Shown here: piece after piece, positions 16,812-24,617 of the stretch
Position numbering within the stretch: the stretch's first letter is position 1
Layout of the letters: every line of letters starts with the position of its first letter
From: Snowella sp031396835
Lineage (GTDB): Bacteria; Cyanobacteriota; Cyanobacteriia; Cyanobacteriales; Microcystaceae
Length of the DNA: 34,211 nucleotides
Reading direction: 5' to 3'
Assembly (NCBI GenBank): GCA_031396835.1
Contig: JANNLO010000254.1
Coordinates: 1 to 34,211 of the forward strand
Translations under genes and position numbers: made by a program
The notes under the pieces: generated by a model
The model's input: the letters and a program-made list of their open reading frames with translations, nothing else
Databases searched by the model: none
What the model was told of the DNA's origin: nothing

Positions 16812-16847
16812 AAAAAAGAGGAGACAAACTGCCCCCCCTTCTTTTTT
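16812..16847 (-). terminator. Terminator downstream of psaC
   Basis: Minus-strand AAAAAAGAAGGG (16847-16836) pairs with CTCCTCTTTTTT (16823-16812): eleven of twelve pairs, one G-U, one mismatch. The hairpin ends in a T run. It lies about 50 bases after the psaC stop. The A and T tracts make it potentially bidirectional. Confidence 0.6.
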
Positions 16848-16899
16848 AGATAAATTGTATCTAATAGGATTTGGATGATAACGTTTTGTAATCCAAGGA

Positions 16900-17145
16900 T
16901 TAGTAAGCTAGTCCCATACTGCGGGTTGTTTCCGCGCCGAGATAGACTCGAATACTTAAGAAATCCGTAGGACAAGCCGTTTCACAACGTTTGCAACCAA
17001 CACAATCTTCGGTACGAGGAGAGGATGCAATCTGAGCGGCTCTGCAACCATCCCAGGGAACCATCTCTAGTACGTCTAGGGGACAAGCCCGAACGCATTG
17101 AGTACAACCGATGCAGGTATCGTAGATTTTTACGCTATGAGACAT
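16900..17145 (-). CDS. psaC: Photosystem I iron-sulfur centre subunit VII (PsaC)
   Basis: An 81-residue protein identical in layout to PsaC of all oxygenic phototrophs. Two 4Fe-4S motifs are intact: C11, C14, C17, C21 and C48, C51, C54, C58, each set with the following proline. They bind clusters FA and FB on the stromal side of photosystem I, passing electrons from FX to ferredoxin. The C-terminus TTRSMGLAY is the usual one that docks to PsaA/PsaB. A good ribosome-binding site (AAGGAG, ten bases upstream) and a terminator fit a highly expressed single gene. Confidence 0.99.
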   Translation of the reverse strand: MSHSVKIYDTCIGCTQCVRACPLDVLEMVPWDGCRAAQIASSPRTEDCVGCKRCETACPTDFLSIRVYLGAETTRSMGLAY

Positions 17146-17472
17146 TGAGTATCGGCTCCTTAACCGTGAGTTCTCCGTACATTAAATATTTTTAAATACT
17201 AAAGTCGGGATTAAGGGTTAGTTTACCCCAGCCTAGAGTCATCTTTGTTAAAAATACTCATAACTTTAAATTCTGTAACATAATTTGTGTTGCTAACTTG
17301 TTTTTGCTCCAGCCCAGTGATCATAAATTAAGAACGAGCCGCGATCGCTAAATTTTTTTCTTGTTGCTCATAGATCTCTTAGCTTTCGATTTAGACCTTA
17401 CACTAATGTCTAGTTTTTTGGGGCCACTTCACATAAGATAACAATACATACAATTAATAAAATAAACAGAAA
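17146..17472. other. psaC upstream region
   Basis: A 327-base gap, all upstream of psaC and downstream of the ECF-type ATPase gene. It should hold the psaC promoter and leader; candidate AT-rich -10 sequences lie near 17185-17200. A GTTACA half-site (minus strand, 17274-17279) recalls the RpaB-binding HLR1 element, but a second half-site at the right spacing is missing. A plus-strand terminator-like hairpin is at 17391-17419. Confidence 0.45.
17391..17419 (+). terminator. Orphan plus-strand terminator-like hairpin
   Basis: TTAGAC and GTCTAG pair (six pairs, one G-U) around an 11-base loop, followed by six T. No plus-strand gene ends nearby, so it may end an unannotated RNA antisense to the psaC leader, or be chance. 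Confidence 0.35.
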
Positions 17473-18153
17473 TTAGCCATAGATTTCAGATTGCATCAAA
17501 CGTTGTTTTAAAATTTCAGGATTTCCCTTAGCAACAACCTGACCTGCTTCCAACAAAAAAGCTCCATCACAATAATCTAATTCTTCTAAACGGTGCGTTA
17601 CCCAAAGAGCTGTCATTCCTCGATTTTTAACGAGTTTTTGGACTTGTATCACTAATTCCAATTGCGTCTCTGCATCTAATAAAGCCGTCGGTTCATCCAA
17701 TAGCAACACTTCGCAATGACGAGCGATCGCACCTGCAATAGCAATGCGTTGTTTTTGTCCGCCACTGAGGGCATAAATCGGACGACGTTCCATTTCTAAA
17801 AGATTGACTGCGGCTAAAGCTTCTACGACTCTGGCACGAATTTCTGGAAGAGACAAATTTTCTTTGACTAAACCAAAAGCCACATCAGCCCCAACCGTTG
17901 GCATGACCAATTGATGATCAGGGTTTTGAAAGACAAAGCCGAAGGGATCACTGATGCTAACTTCTCCAGATTCTGGGGTTAATAAACCTGCGAGCAATCT
18001 TAATAAAGTCGATTTACCACTGCCATTATTGCCCAAAAGCATCCAAAATTCTCCTCTCGGCACTTTTAAGGAACAGGAAGAAAGAATCGGCGTTTCTGGG
18101 TTCCAGTTAAAACACAAATCTTTAATCGTGATGGCGTAACTAACTTGATTCAT
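17473..18153 (-). CDS. ABC transporter ATPase, ECF/CbiO type
   Basis: A 226-residue ATP-binding subunit; start ATG at 18153 is chosen over an upstream TTG at 18183. All motifs are intact: Walker A GNNGSGKS (41-48), Q-loop Q76 in FGFVFQNPDHQLVMPTVGAD, signature LSGGQKQR (129-136), Walker B VLLLDEP (149-155) and the H-loop H187. The FQNPDHQ...T.. segment is typical of energy-coupling-factor ATPases (EcfA/CbiO). No T or S component is adjacent; cyanobacteria and plastids often carry such a scattered ATPase. Substrate is therefore unknown (a metal or vitamin is expected for the class). It diverges from the flavin reductase gene across about 95 bases. Confidence 0.88.
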   Translation of the reverse strand: MNQVSYAITIKDLCFNWNPETPILSSCSLKVPRGEFWMLLGNNGSGKSTLLRLLAGLLTPESGEVSISDPFGFVFQNPDHQLVMPTVGADVAFGLVKENLSLPEIRARVVEALAAVNLLEMERRPIYALSGGQKQRIAIAGAIARHCEVLLLDEPTALLDAETQLELVIQVQKLVKNRGMTALWVTHRLEELDYCDGAFLLEAGQVVAKGNPEILKQRLMQSEIYG

Positions 18154-18248
18154 CCTGAAATTATGCCAAGGGAATGCTTTCAATCATAGGGCGATCAGGT
18201 ATGATTAGCTATGAGAAAGCCAAATTTGTCAGATCAGGAGAATTCACT

Positions 18249-18731
18249 TTGCTAGACGAACAAGCGAAAAAAACCTTACTTCGTAAAATCCCTCACGGAC
18301 TCTATATCTGTGGTGTAAAAGATGGGGAAGAAGTCAATGGATTTACGGCCAGTTGGGTGATGCAAGGATCATTCCAGCCGCCTTTGGTGATTAATTGTGT
18401 GCGCGCAGATTCGGGTTCCCACGCCATGATTAAAAATAGTGGTTTGTTTGCCTTAAGTTTTTTAGACGAAAACCAAAAAGATTTAGCTGCCCAGTTTTTT
18501 AAACCTAAGCGAAGAGTGGGAAATAAATTTGAAGAAATCGAGTTTTATGAAGGACCAGAAACGGGTTGTCCAATTATTCAAGACTCTCTTGGCTATGTGG
18601 AATGTCGGGTTGTCGGTCAGGTAGAACACGGCGATCATACGGTCTATGTTGGTGAAGTGATTGGCGCTGGCATTCATCGAGACGGTAATCCTTTATTGCT
18701 AGAAAGTACGGGTTGGCAATATGGTGGATAA
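18249..18731 (+). CDS. Flavin reductase-like FMN-binding protein
   Basis: A protein of about 160 residues with the split-barrel flavin reductase fold. It begins LLDEQAKKTLLRKIPHGLYI when started at TTG 18249, which has GGAG eight bases upstream; the frame is open back to an ATG at 18174, which would add 25 residues. Features are HGLYICGVKDGEEVNGFTAS (FMN-binding region), a PPLVINCVRADSGSHAMI stretch, and a beta-rich end with GHTVYVGE-like HGDHTVYVGEVI. Family members use NAD(P)H to reduce flavin or form part of oxygenases; in cyanobacteria similar domains occur fused to flavodiiron proteins. The electron donor and partner are unknown. Confidence 0.85.
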   Translation: MLDEQAKKTLLRKIPHGLYICGVKDGEEVNGFTASWVMQGSFQPPLVINCVRADSGSHAMIKNSGLFALSFLDENQKDLAAQFFKPKRRVGNKFEEIEFYEGPETGCPIIQDSLGYVECRVVGQVEHGDHTVYVGEVIGAGIHRDGNPLLLESTGWQYGG

Positions 18732-18943
18732 TTGATTACAAATTAGCAATTATTCTTATTGAGAACTTAGAAATCGCTTGCAAGTTTAGTTAACAACTTC
18801 ACCATGAAATATTAGCTAACGTGATCGCCCGATCTCTAGAGAAATAGCAAGCATTTCGTTTTCACCCCGACCCAAAATAACTTTTCGGCCAAGCAGTAAA
18901 ATTAGTGATATTAGTAGTTATGGCAGACAATTAATCGTTTAAG

Positions 18944-19681
18944 ATGACTGAATCTTCCTCTTTTCCCATCCCCAACCCCGACACAGCGATCAATATTCAA
19001 CAATTAGCAAATCAATTTTTCGGTGAATCGGAAAAAAATCAACTACCGCTCATTTCCAAACTAGAAACACTGGGAGAGCCTGGTTGGGAAGTTTTAAAAG
19101 AATTTTTGCAATCTCGTTCAATTACCAGCCCGAATTTGGTCACAGGAAAAGCTTATCAAGCTCTTTCTGCGGTTGATGACAGTAATATCCGAGCTTTTTT
19201 GGCAACTTATTTTTCCCAAGGTATTGTTCCCCTAAATTCAGCCCGCAATATTAATTACCTCTCTTTACAACAAGCATTAGTCCAACAGCAATTTGAGTTA
19301 GCCGATAATTTAACTCGCGAAAAACTCTGTGAATTGGCAGGCGAAGGAGCTATTCAACGTAAATGGCTTTATTTTACGGAAGTTGAACAATTTCCTGCTG
19401 AAGATTTACATACAGTCAATGCGCTTTGGTGGGTTCATTCCCAAGGAAGATTTGGTTTTTCGGTACAGCGTAAACTTTGGTTAGGAACTGGTAAAGATTT
19501 TGTCAAACTCTGGCCCAAGATTGGTTGGAAAAATGGCAATAGTTGGACTCAATATCCCAAAGGTTTTATCTGGAATATCAACGCGCCGATTGGTCATTTG
19601 CCTTTATTAAATCAGTTAAGAGGTGTGAGAGTTGCTTCTTCTATTTTTTCCCATTCTGTTTGGGCACAAAGAAATTGGTAA
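18944..19681 (+). CDS. gun4: GUN4, activator of magnesium chelatase
   Basis: A 245-residue protein with the two-domain layout of cyanobacterial Gun4. An N-terminal helical bundle (about 15-95) precedes the porphyrin-binding GUN4 core (about 103-230: LSLQQALVQQQFELADNLTR, AGEGAIQRKWLYFTEVEQFP, LHTVNALWWVHSQGRFGFSV). Gun4 binds protoporphyrin IX and Mg-protoporphyrin IX and stimulates ChlH in the first committed step of chlorophyll synthesis. The helical domain marks a full-length orthologue rather than one of the many GUN4-domain signalling proteins. It is monocistronic, with about 210 bases upstream and no strong promoter motif seen. Confidence 0.95.
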   Translation: MTESSSFPIPNPDTAINIQQLANQFFGESEKNQLPLISKLETLGEPGWEVLKEFLQSRSITSPNLVTGKAYQALSAVDDSNIRAFLATYFSQGIVPLNSARNINYLSLQQALVQQQFELADNLTREKLCELAGEGAIQRKWLYFTEVEQFPAEDLHTVNALWWVHSQGRFGFSVQRKLWLGTGKDFVKLWPKIGWKNGNSWTQYPKGFIWNINAPIGHLPLLNQLRGVRVASSIFSHSVWAQRNW

Positions 19682-19795
19682 TTTATACATAGAGTTTATT
19701 CCAAATGTTACATTCTTATTCTGTAGGGAATTTAACTAGAAACTGCTGTATTTTTCTAAAAAATAGGTGATTATAACTTTGGGAAAAAGAAATGT

Positions 19796-20785
19796 CTAAT
19801 TAATATAAAAATTCAAAATTAAAGCAAAAAGTAAAGTTAATTGAATTGCTAAAATAGTCAAATAAAACACTGGTCTAAAGCGAAAAACTGCCAACAAAAG
19901 TGTAAGACTTTTTAAGTTAATTACCGAATCTATTAATAAAAAAGCCAAGGATGAACCAAGCCACAAATCACTCATTAACGGTATTAAAAATGAAGTGCTG
20001 GCGATCGCTCCCAAAGCTAAAATAACGCCCAATAAAATCATCAGTAAAATTTGATTCAAAGGATCAGCCGCACCATTTAAAAGCTCGGCTAGGGGCAAAT
20101 AGACTTGAATTCCTGCCGCGATCGCCGACCCCAAAAGCAGAAAAGGGACTAATTCTAGACTTTCTTGCAACCAATTTATAAAAAATAAACTTAACTTTTC
20201 TTGCCAAGAGCTTTGATGAACTTCAGAAGTAGAATATTCATAGATCAAATTGCCACTCCGATGCAGAGGATCATTTTTTTCTTGATCTACTAAAAAAGTC
20301 CCTGATCTCAAAAAAGGAACTCGATTTACGGGATTTAAAATAACTTCAGAAGCTGGTTTTTCTCGGTAAGAACTAAATACCAACGCGATTGCAATACCCA
20401 TAAACCAAGTCAAAATAATTCGCAAAAAGATTAAACGGGGTTGAATTGCCAAAGTGGATAAACTAAACCAGATTACCAACGGATTAACAGTCGGGCCAGC
20501 CACCAGAAAACTAATTGCTAAAGGCAGAGGCGCGCCCTGTAACAATAAACGACGAACTACTGGGATCGTGCCATACTGACCCACAGGCAAAATGAGTCCT
20601 AAACTACTGCCGACAATACTGCCAAGAATACGATTCTGGGGAAATCGAGCGATCAACTTGTGGTCATCCACAAAAACCAAGAGCGCACTGGAAACAAAAA
20701 TGCCCAAGAGCAAAAGCGGTAAAGATATTAATAATTGACTAAAAAAGAGCGTTAAAGCAGTTTTAAATAGGGGAAATTGGAGCAT
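19796..20785 (-). CDS. DUF318/ArsP-type permease
   Basis: A protein of about 329 residues, almost entirely hydrophobic, with around eight membrane helices in two groups. They are separated by a polar cytoplasmic loop near residues 140-200. Motifs such as LPVGQYGTIPVVRRLL and FLVAGPTVNPLVIW in the first half, echoed by IASTSFLIPLMSDLWLGSSL in the second, fit the permease family that includes ArsP and other DUF318 proteins. The family's GxP/CGxxP region has Gly-Gln in place of Cys here. Start ATG 20785 is chosen; TTG 20809 is an alternative. Substrate unknown; organoarsenical or metal efflux is possible but unproved. Confidence 0.8.
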   Translation of the reverse strand: MLQFPLFKTALTLFFSQLLISLPLLLLGIFVSSALLVFVDDHKLIARFPQNRILGSIVGSSLGLILPVGQYGTIPVVRRLLLQGAPLPLAISFLVAGPTVNPLVIWFSLSTLAIQPRLIFLRIILTWFMGIAIALVFSSYREKPASEVILNPVNRVPFLRSGTFLVDQEKNDPLHRSGNLIYEYSTSEVHQSSWQEKLSLFFINWLQESLELVPFLLLGSAIAAGIQVYLPLAELLNGAADPLNQILLMILLGVILALGAIASTSFLIPLMSDLWLGSSLAFLLIDSVINLKSLTLLLAVFRFRPVFYLTILAIQLTLLFALILNFYIN

Positions 20786-20857
20786 CTGGTCTATCTGGAT
20801 TCGTCTCAATGATAAGCATTCTCAACAACTTATCCTATCCTTAGTCTGACCAAAATA

Positions 20858-20885
20858 TTGAGATTGAAGAAATTACCCCTAAAAT
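20858..20885 (+). promoter_or_regulatory. Promoter of the Yfr1-like RNA
   Basis: TTGAGA (20858-20863), 16 bases, then TAAAAT (20880-20885): five of six matches in each box to the sigma-70 consensus. Predicted start near 20891, exactly at the first base of the RNA's 5' hairpin. Confidence 0.55.
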
Positions 20886-20890
20886 CAGAA

Positions 20891-20994
20891 AGAGAACCGA
20901 CGACTTTCCGTGTTTCGTCTCGGCTCTCTTGTTCTGGTTCGCTCCTCACACTTAAACTTAATATACAGTATCTTTACTCATTTGTGAGTTTTTT
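20891..20994 (+). ncRNA. Predicted small RNA, Yfr1-like
   Basis: A complete small transcription unit in an otherwise empty gap. After the promoter comes a strong hairpin: AGAGA-A-CCGA plus CGA pair with TCG plus TCGG-C-TCTCT (20891-20903 with 20915-20929, one mismatch and a two-base bulge). Next is an unpaired stretch with CUCCUCACAC (20942-20951), then a terminator hairpin and T run (20976-20994). Yfr1, found across cyanobacteria, has this plan: stem-loop, unpaired ACUCCUCACAC, then a terminator stem. Ten of the eleven core bases match here (the first A is G). At about 100 bases it is longer than typical Yfr1 (about 55-70). CUCACA (20945-20950) could also pair with UGUGAG (20983-20988) of the terminator. 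Yfr1 is known to base-pair with mRNAs, including outer-membrane protein mRNAs in Prochlorococcus. Confidence 0.55.
20976..20994 (+). terminator. Terminator of the Yfr1-like RNA
   Basis: ACTCA-TTTG-TGAGT, a perfect five-pair stem with tetraloop, running into six T. It is also near the 3' end of the convergent minus-strand gene at 21008. Confidence 0.65.
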
Positions 20995-21007
20995 CTTAAA
21001 ATTTTTT

Positions 21008-21844
21008 TTACAATTCATCGGGTGCAGAAATTTTGAGTTTAGTTAGTAGAATTATTTGCAAAAGAAAGCGAGTATTGATTAATAAAAGCCATCTAAATTG
21101 TTTTTTTGGACAATTTTTATTACTAAAAAGCCGAGAATGCCGTTCAAAGCCTAAAAAAGATTCGCTTAAGTTTCTAGCAATTTTCAGCCAGTTTTCTTTT
21201 TTCGTTTCTTCTAGTTGATCGCTGACTTTGAGAATTTGTTCTAATAGCGATCGTTCGGGAGGAGATAAATTTAATTGGGTCGATGGTTCTGTTAACGCTA
21301 AAATCGGTAACGAAAAGACTTTTTCCTGTTCGGCTAATCGCAATAACGCAGAAGCGCGAGCATGGGCATATTGACAATAACCAGCGATCAAAGGTTCGGT
21401 AATGCCGATAGTTAGCGATCGCGGCGGTAAGTAATCAACTTGTTTGGATAAAACATTTAACCAATGTTGAATACTATAAAAATCTAGATAAAAAACCAAC
21501 CAAACCTGATCTATGAGTTGAATTTGAACGGTTAAGTTAATGGTGTTTTCGGATTTACAACAGGTATTAATTAGCGTGTTAAATAATTTATCAGCCAAGA
21601 TTTCAGGGTTCAAAAACGATTTTTGAGCAAGTTTTAAGGCGATCGCCGAACGATAAATTAAATGGGTGTCGGTAATTGTTGAAACTAAGGGAATATCGGT
21701 TAAAAATAAAGATTCAGTAAATATATCAGAGATTTGAGCTAAAAATGTTAATATTTGGGATTGAATAAACTTTTTTAATGACAAAATAGAAGACGAATTT
21801 TCTATTGTTGCTAAATTTAGTTTTAAATAGCTATTTATTGTCAT
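21008..21844 (-). CDS. ArgRS-derived DALR anticodon-binding protein without catalytic core
   Basis: A 278-residue protein. Residues 155-278 resemble the C-terminal DALR anticodon-binding domain of arginyl-tRNA synthetase, with the hallmark QYAHARASALLR (158-169) and a following helical LLEQILKVSDQ (200-210) segment. The N-terminal part has AIALKLAQKSFLNPEILADK (67-86), like the N-terminal additional domain of ArgRS. The whole Rossmann catalytic core with its HIGH and KMSK motifs is absent. It is therefore a stand-alone tRNA-binding-type protein and not a synthetase. Such proteins occur in cyanobacteria; their role is unknown. It diverges from a Crp/Fnr regulator gene with only 31 bases between the starts. 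Confidence 0.8.
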   Translation of the reverse strand: MTINSYLKLNLATIENSSSILSLKKFIQSQILTFLAQISDIFTESLFLTDIPLVSTITDTHLIYRSAIALKLAQKSFLNPEILADKLFNTLINTCCKSENTINLTVQIQLIDQVWLVFYLDFYSIQHWLNVLSKQVDYLPPRSLTIGITEPLIAGYCQYAHARASALLRLAEQEKVFSLPILALTEPSTQLNLSPPERSLLEQILKVSDQLEETKKENWLKIARNLSESFLGFERHSRLFSNKNCPKKQFRWLLLINTRFLLQIILLTKLKISAPDEL

Positions 21845-21875
21845 TTTTTACATTTTAGATCAAAAAACTACGCCT

Positions 21876-22541
21876 ATGTCCGAATCTCCATCTCCATCAA
21901 CTTTGGCAGAATTAGTACAGTGGGGTCAAAATCATTACCGCGATCGCCGCTTTAATAAAGAGGAGCCTATTCCCACACGACCAGGATTATTATATTTTGC
22001 GCATGAAGGCGTTGTGCGTTTGACCAGTCGCCGCGCTAATCCGAGTGAGTCTGAAGTCAATTCCCAAACTTCAACTTTATTAGGATTGATTGGAGTAGAA
22101 CGACCTTTTGAAATTTTATCTCAACAGCTTTTTGTGATGGAAACCCATGCCCATGTGGATCAAACTGCGGTTGTTTGGTTTTATTGGAATGAAATAACTC
22201 AATGGCCCACATTGCATTTAATGATCATAGAAATTTTTCGTCGTCAGCATCAATTTCAGTTGAGTTGGTTGAGTCTTTTGGGGCAAAAAAACACCATTGA
22301 ACGTCTTTTAAGTTTTTTAGCTCTATTGATGACTGAATATGGAGAACCCATCGAAAAGGGTTATTGCTTGCCTTATGCTCTTACCCATGCCCAAATCGGT
22401 CAGGCGATCAGTTCGACTAGAGTTACCATCACCCGTCTCATGGTTAAACTAAGACAAAAAGAGATAGTTTGGCTAAAAGACGATTTACTTTGTCTAGATC
22501 GGCGCAGTTTTCAGCAATTCAGACCTTTTAAGCCTCTTTAG
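21876..22541 (+). CDS. Crp/Fnr family transcriptional regulator
   Basis: A 221-residue regulator. The C-terminal winged helix is clear: YALTHAQIGQAISSTRVTIT (167-186) followed by RLMVKLRQKEIV. The N-terminal sensor domain is a degenerate cNMP-binding fold: short, with LLYFAHEGVVRLTSRR, and without the RxA cyclic-nucleotide pocket. The central dimer helix (about 112-138) is present. It probably senses something other than cAMP, or binds DNA constitutively. The short divergent gap with the DALR gene suggests it may regulate itself and that gene. Its 3' end overlaps that of sir by 14 bases on the other strand, so both transcripts converge. Confidence 0.85.
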   Translation: MSESPSPSTLAELVQWGQNHYRDRRFNKEEPIPTRPGLLYFAHEGVVRLTSRRANPSESEVNSQTSTLLGLIGVERPFEILSQQLFVMETHAHVDQTAVVWFYWNEITQWPTLHLMIIEIFRRQHQFQLSWLSLLGQKNTIERLLSFLALLMTEYGEPIEKGYCLPYALTHAQIGQAISSTRVTITRLMVKLRQKEIVWLKDDLLCLDRRSFQQFRPFKPL

Positions 22542-24465
22542 CAAAATAAGCAATTAATGCTTCATTAATAATCTGATTCATAGGACGCTTTTCGGTAACA
22601 GACAGTTCTTTCAATTGGATGAATAATTCATCGGCAACACTAACTCGATTTTGATTTTTTCGATCGCGTAGTGCTGGTGTGCGATCGCCCGTAGAGGCAA
22701 GATTTTTAACCTGATAACTCGCTGAAAATTGGCGTAAAGCTTCAAAACCCAAACGATGACAAAATTCCCCAAAACTTTCATTTTCTTGGCGTTCTTGTTT
22801 GAAATAAACAAAAAGAGGTTCTAGAAAACTTTCTAAATCAGCAATGGGCAATTTTTCTAAATAAGTCTGAGCTAAACGCGTTTGATTAGGAGTGCCACCC
22901 AGCCAAATTTGATAGGTTTCAGGCGCAATACCAACAAAACCCAACTCTGCCATATAGGGACGAGCGCAACCATTCGGACAACCAGTCATGCGAACAACCA
23001 AGGATTGTTTGGGCAAACCCACTTTTTTCAAAATGGCTCGAATCCGTTGATTAATGCTGGGCAAAACTCGCTCTGATTCGGTGACAGCTAAACCACAAGT
23101 CGGCAAAGCAGGACAAGCCATAGAATAACGCACCAAATCGTCAATTTTGTCGGGATTGGTAATAACGTTATGTTCTTTGAAAATTGCTTCGATTTTAGCT
23201 TTTTGAGCCGTTTCGATTTCGTAGATCAGGATATTATGATTGGCAGTTAAACGAATGGGCAATTGAAATTGTTCAATGATTTTGCGTAAAGCCGTTTTTA
23301 GTTGAAAATCACCATCATCTTTAACGCGACCATTTTCGACCGATAATCCAAAGAAAAGTTTGCCGTCTCCTTGGTCATGCCAACCCAAATAATCTTCATA
23401 TTTCCAGTCAGGCAAGGGTTTAAACGGTTGCAGAGCTTTTCCTAAATATTCCTCAACTTTCGCCCGAAATTTTGGCACGCCCCAATCTTCTACTAGATAT
23501 TTCATTCGTGCATGACGACGGTTAGCGCGATCTCCGTAATCTCGTTGAGTGGCCACAATGGCTTTCACTAAATCATAAACATCGGCTTTATCAACATAAC
23601 CAATCGGATCTGCCGCACGGGGAAAAGTTTCTTCTTTATTATGAGTCCGACCTAAACCGCCGCCTGCTAAGATGTTAAATCCTTCTAATTCGCCTTGGGT
23701 ATTGGTAATTACGACTAAACTAATGTCGTGGGTATAAATATCAATCGAATTATCGCCTGGAACAGTGACGCTAATTTTAAATTTACGGGGCATATACTGT
23801 TCCCCATAAATCGGCTCTATCGCATCGGACAGATTACTACCGTTTAAATTGCGTTGTCTGGCGGCTTTTACCTCTGGGGCTTCTTCTGCGCTCAGAGCTT
23901 TTTCTCCGTCTAACCAAATTTCGTAATAGGCTCCTGTTTGTGGGGTTAATAAATCCGCTACTCGATGGGCATAATCCCAGGCGTAAATATATTCAGGGCG
24001 ATCGCGAAAAGGGGCGGGAGGAGCCATCACATTACGGTTAATATCTCCACAAGCTCCCAAGGTTGACCCCATATTGCTAACAATGCTTGCGATCGCGGTT
24101 TTCAGATTTGTCTTAAGAATGCCATGCAATTGAAAACCTTGACGAGTTGTAGCGCGTAGGGTCTGATTGCCGTATTCATTGGCTAAATCATCTAAAGCAA
24201 GATAAAGCTGAGGCGGAATAAAACCACCTGGATTGCGAGTCCGTAGCATGAATTGATAATCTTTTTCTTGCCCTTTGACACGGTTGTCGCGATTATCTTG
24301 TTGATAGGAACCATGAAATTTGAGAATTTGCACCGCATCGTCTGTGAAGTGAGTGGTCTCTTCCAATAGTTCTGTGGCGACGGGTTCTCGGAGATAGTTA
24401 CTCCGTTCTTTGATGTTTTCTACCTTGGAAACTTTATCAGGAGTTGTCGTGGGCGTTGTTACCAT
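22528..24465 (-). CDS. sir: Ferredoxin-sulfite reductase with RHH-like C-terminal tail
   Basis: A 645-residue assimilatory sulfite reductase. Start ATG 24465 (MVTTPTTTPDKVSKV) is preferred; the frame is open to a TTG at 24498. The siroheme/4Fe-4S ligands are intact: CPALPTC (C451, C457) and TGCPNGC (C496, C500). Other landmarks are RTRNPGGFIPPQ, TTRQGFQLHG and GDINRNVMAP. It reduces sulfite to sulfide with six electrons from ferredoxin. After the catalytic fold (ending near 590) there is a tail, about 607-645, that reads RVSVADELFIQLKELSV...RPMNQIINEALIAYF. This is a good match to a ribbon-helix-helix DNA-binding domain. Plant plastid SiR is known to bind nucleoid DNA, so this tail is of interest. 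Confidence 0.95.
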   Translation of the reverse strand: MVTTPTTTPDKVSKVENIKERSNYLREPVATELLEETTHFTDDAVQILKFHGSYQQDNRDNRVKGQEKDYQFMLRTRNPGGFIPPQLYLALDDLANEYGNQTLRATTRQGFQLHGILKTNLKTAIASIVSNMGSTLGACGDINRNVMAPPAPFRDRPEYIYAWDYAHRVADLLTPQTGAYYEIWLDGEKALSAEEAPEVKAARQRNLNGSNLSDAIEPIYGEQYMPRKFKISVTVPGDNSIDIYTHDISLVVITNTQGELEGFNILAGGGLGRTHNKEETFPRAADPIGYVDKADVYDLVKAIVATQRDYGDRANRRHARMKYLVEDWGVPKFRAKVEEYLGKALQPFKPLPDWKYEDYLGWHDQGDGKLFFGLSVENGRVKDDGDFQLKTALRKIIEQFQLPIRLTANHNILIYEIETAQKAKIEAIFKEHNVITNPDKIDDLVRYSMACPALPTCGLAVTESERVLPSINQRIRAILKKVGLPKQSLVVRMTGCPNGCARPYMAELGFVGIAPETYQIWLGGTPNQTRLAQTYLEKLPIADLESFLEPLFVYFKQERQENESFGEFCHRLGFEALRQFSASYQVKNLASTGDRTPALRDRKNQNRVSVADELFIQLKELSVTEKRPMNQIINEALIAYFAKEA

Positions 24466-24574
24466 TGGAGTTGCAGATCGAACGTTATGAATACGCAATG
24501 ACGGCTAAGTTTAAGTCGCACCACTTATTGTAACCCTATTCTCTCCAGCAATTCTTGAAAGATTGTGAACTTTT

Positions 24575-24604
24575 CGCGATCACGCAGTGCCGCTTCGCGA
24601 TCGC
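24575..24604. repeat. HIP1-rich imperfect inverted repeat
   Basis: A GC-rich stretch in an AT-rich gap. CGCGATCACGCAGTGC and GCTTCGCGATCGC can fold into an imperfect hairpin with HIP1-type arms. Similar interspersed elements are common between genes in AT-rich cyanobacterial genomes. Confidence 0.5.
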
Positions 24605-24617
24605 CTAGTATCCTGTT

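Noticed and set aside
17262..17285. HLR1 (RpaB-binding) site upstream of psaC
   Set aside because: Only one GTTACA half-site is present on the psaC strand; the second half at the proper spacing is lacking.
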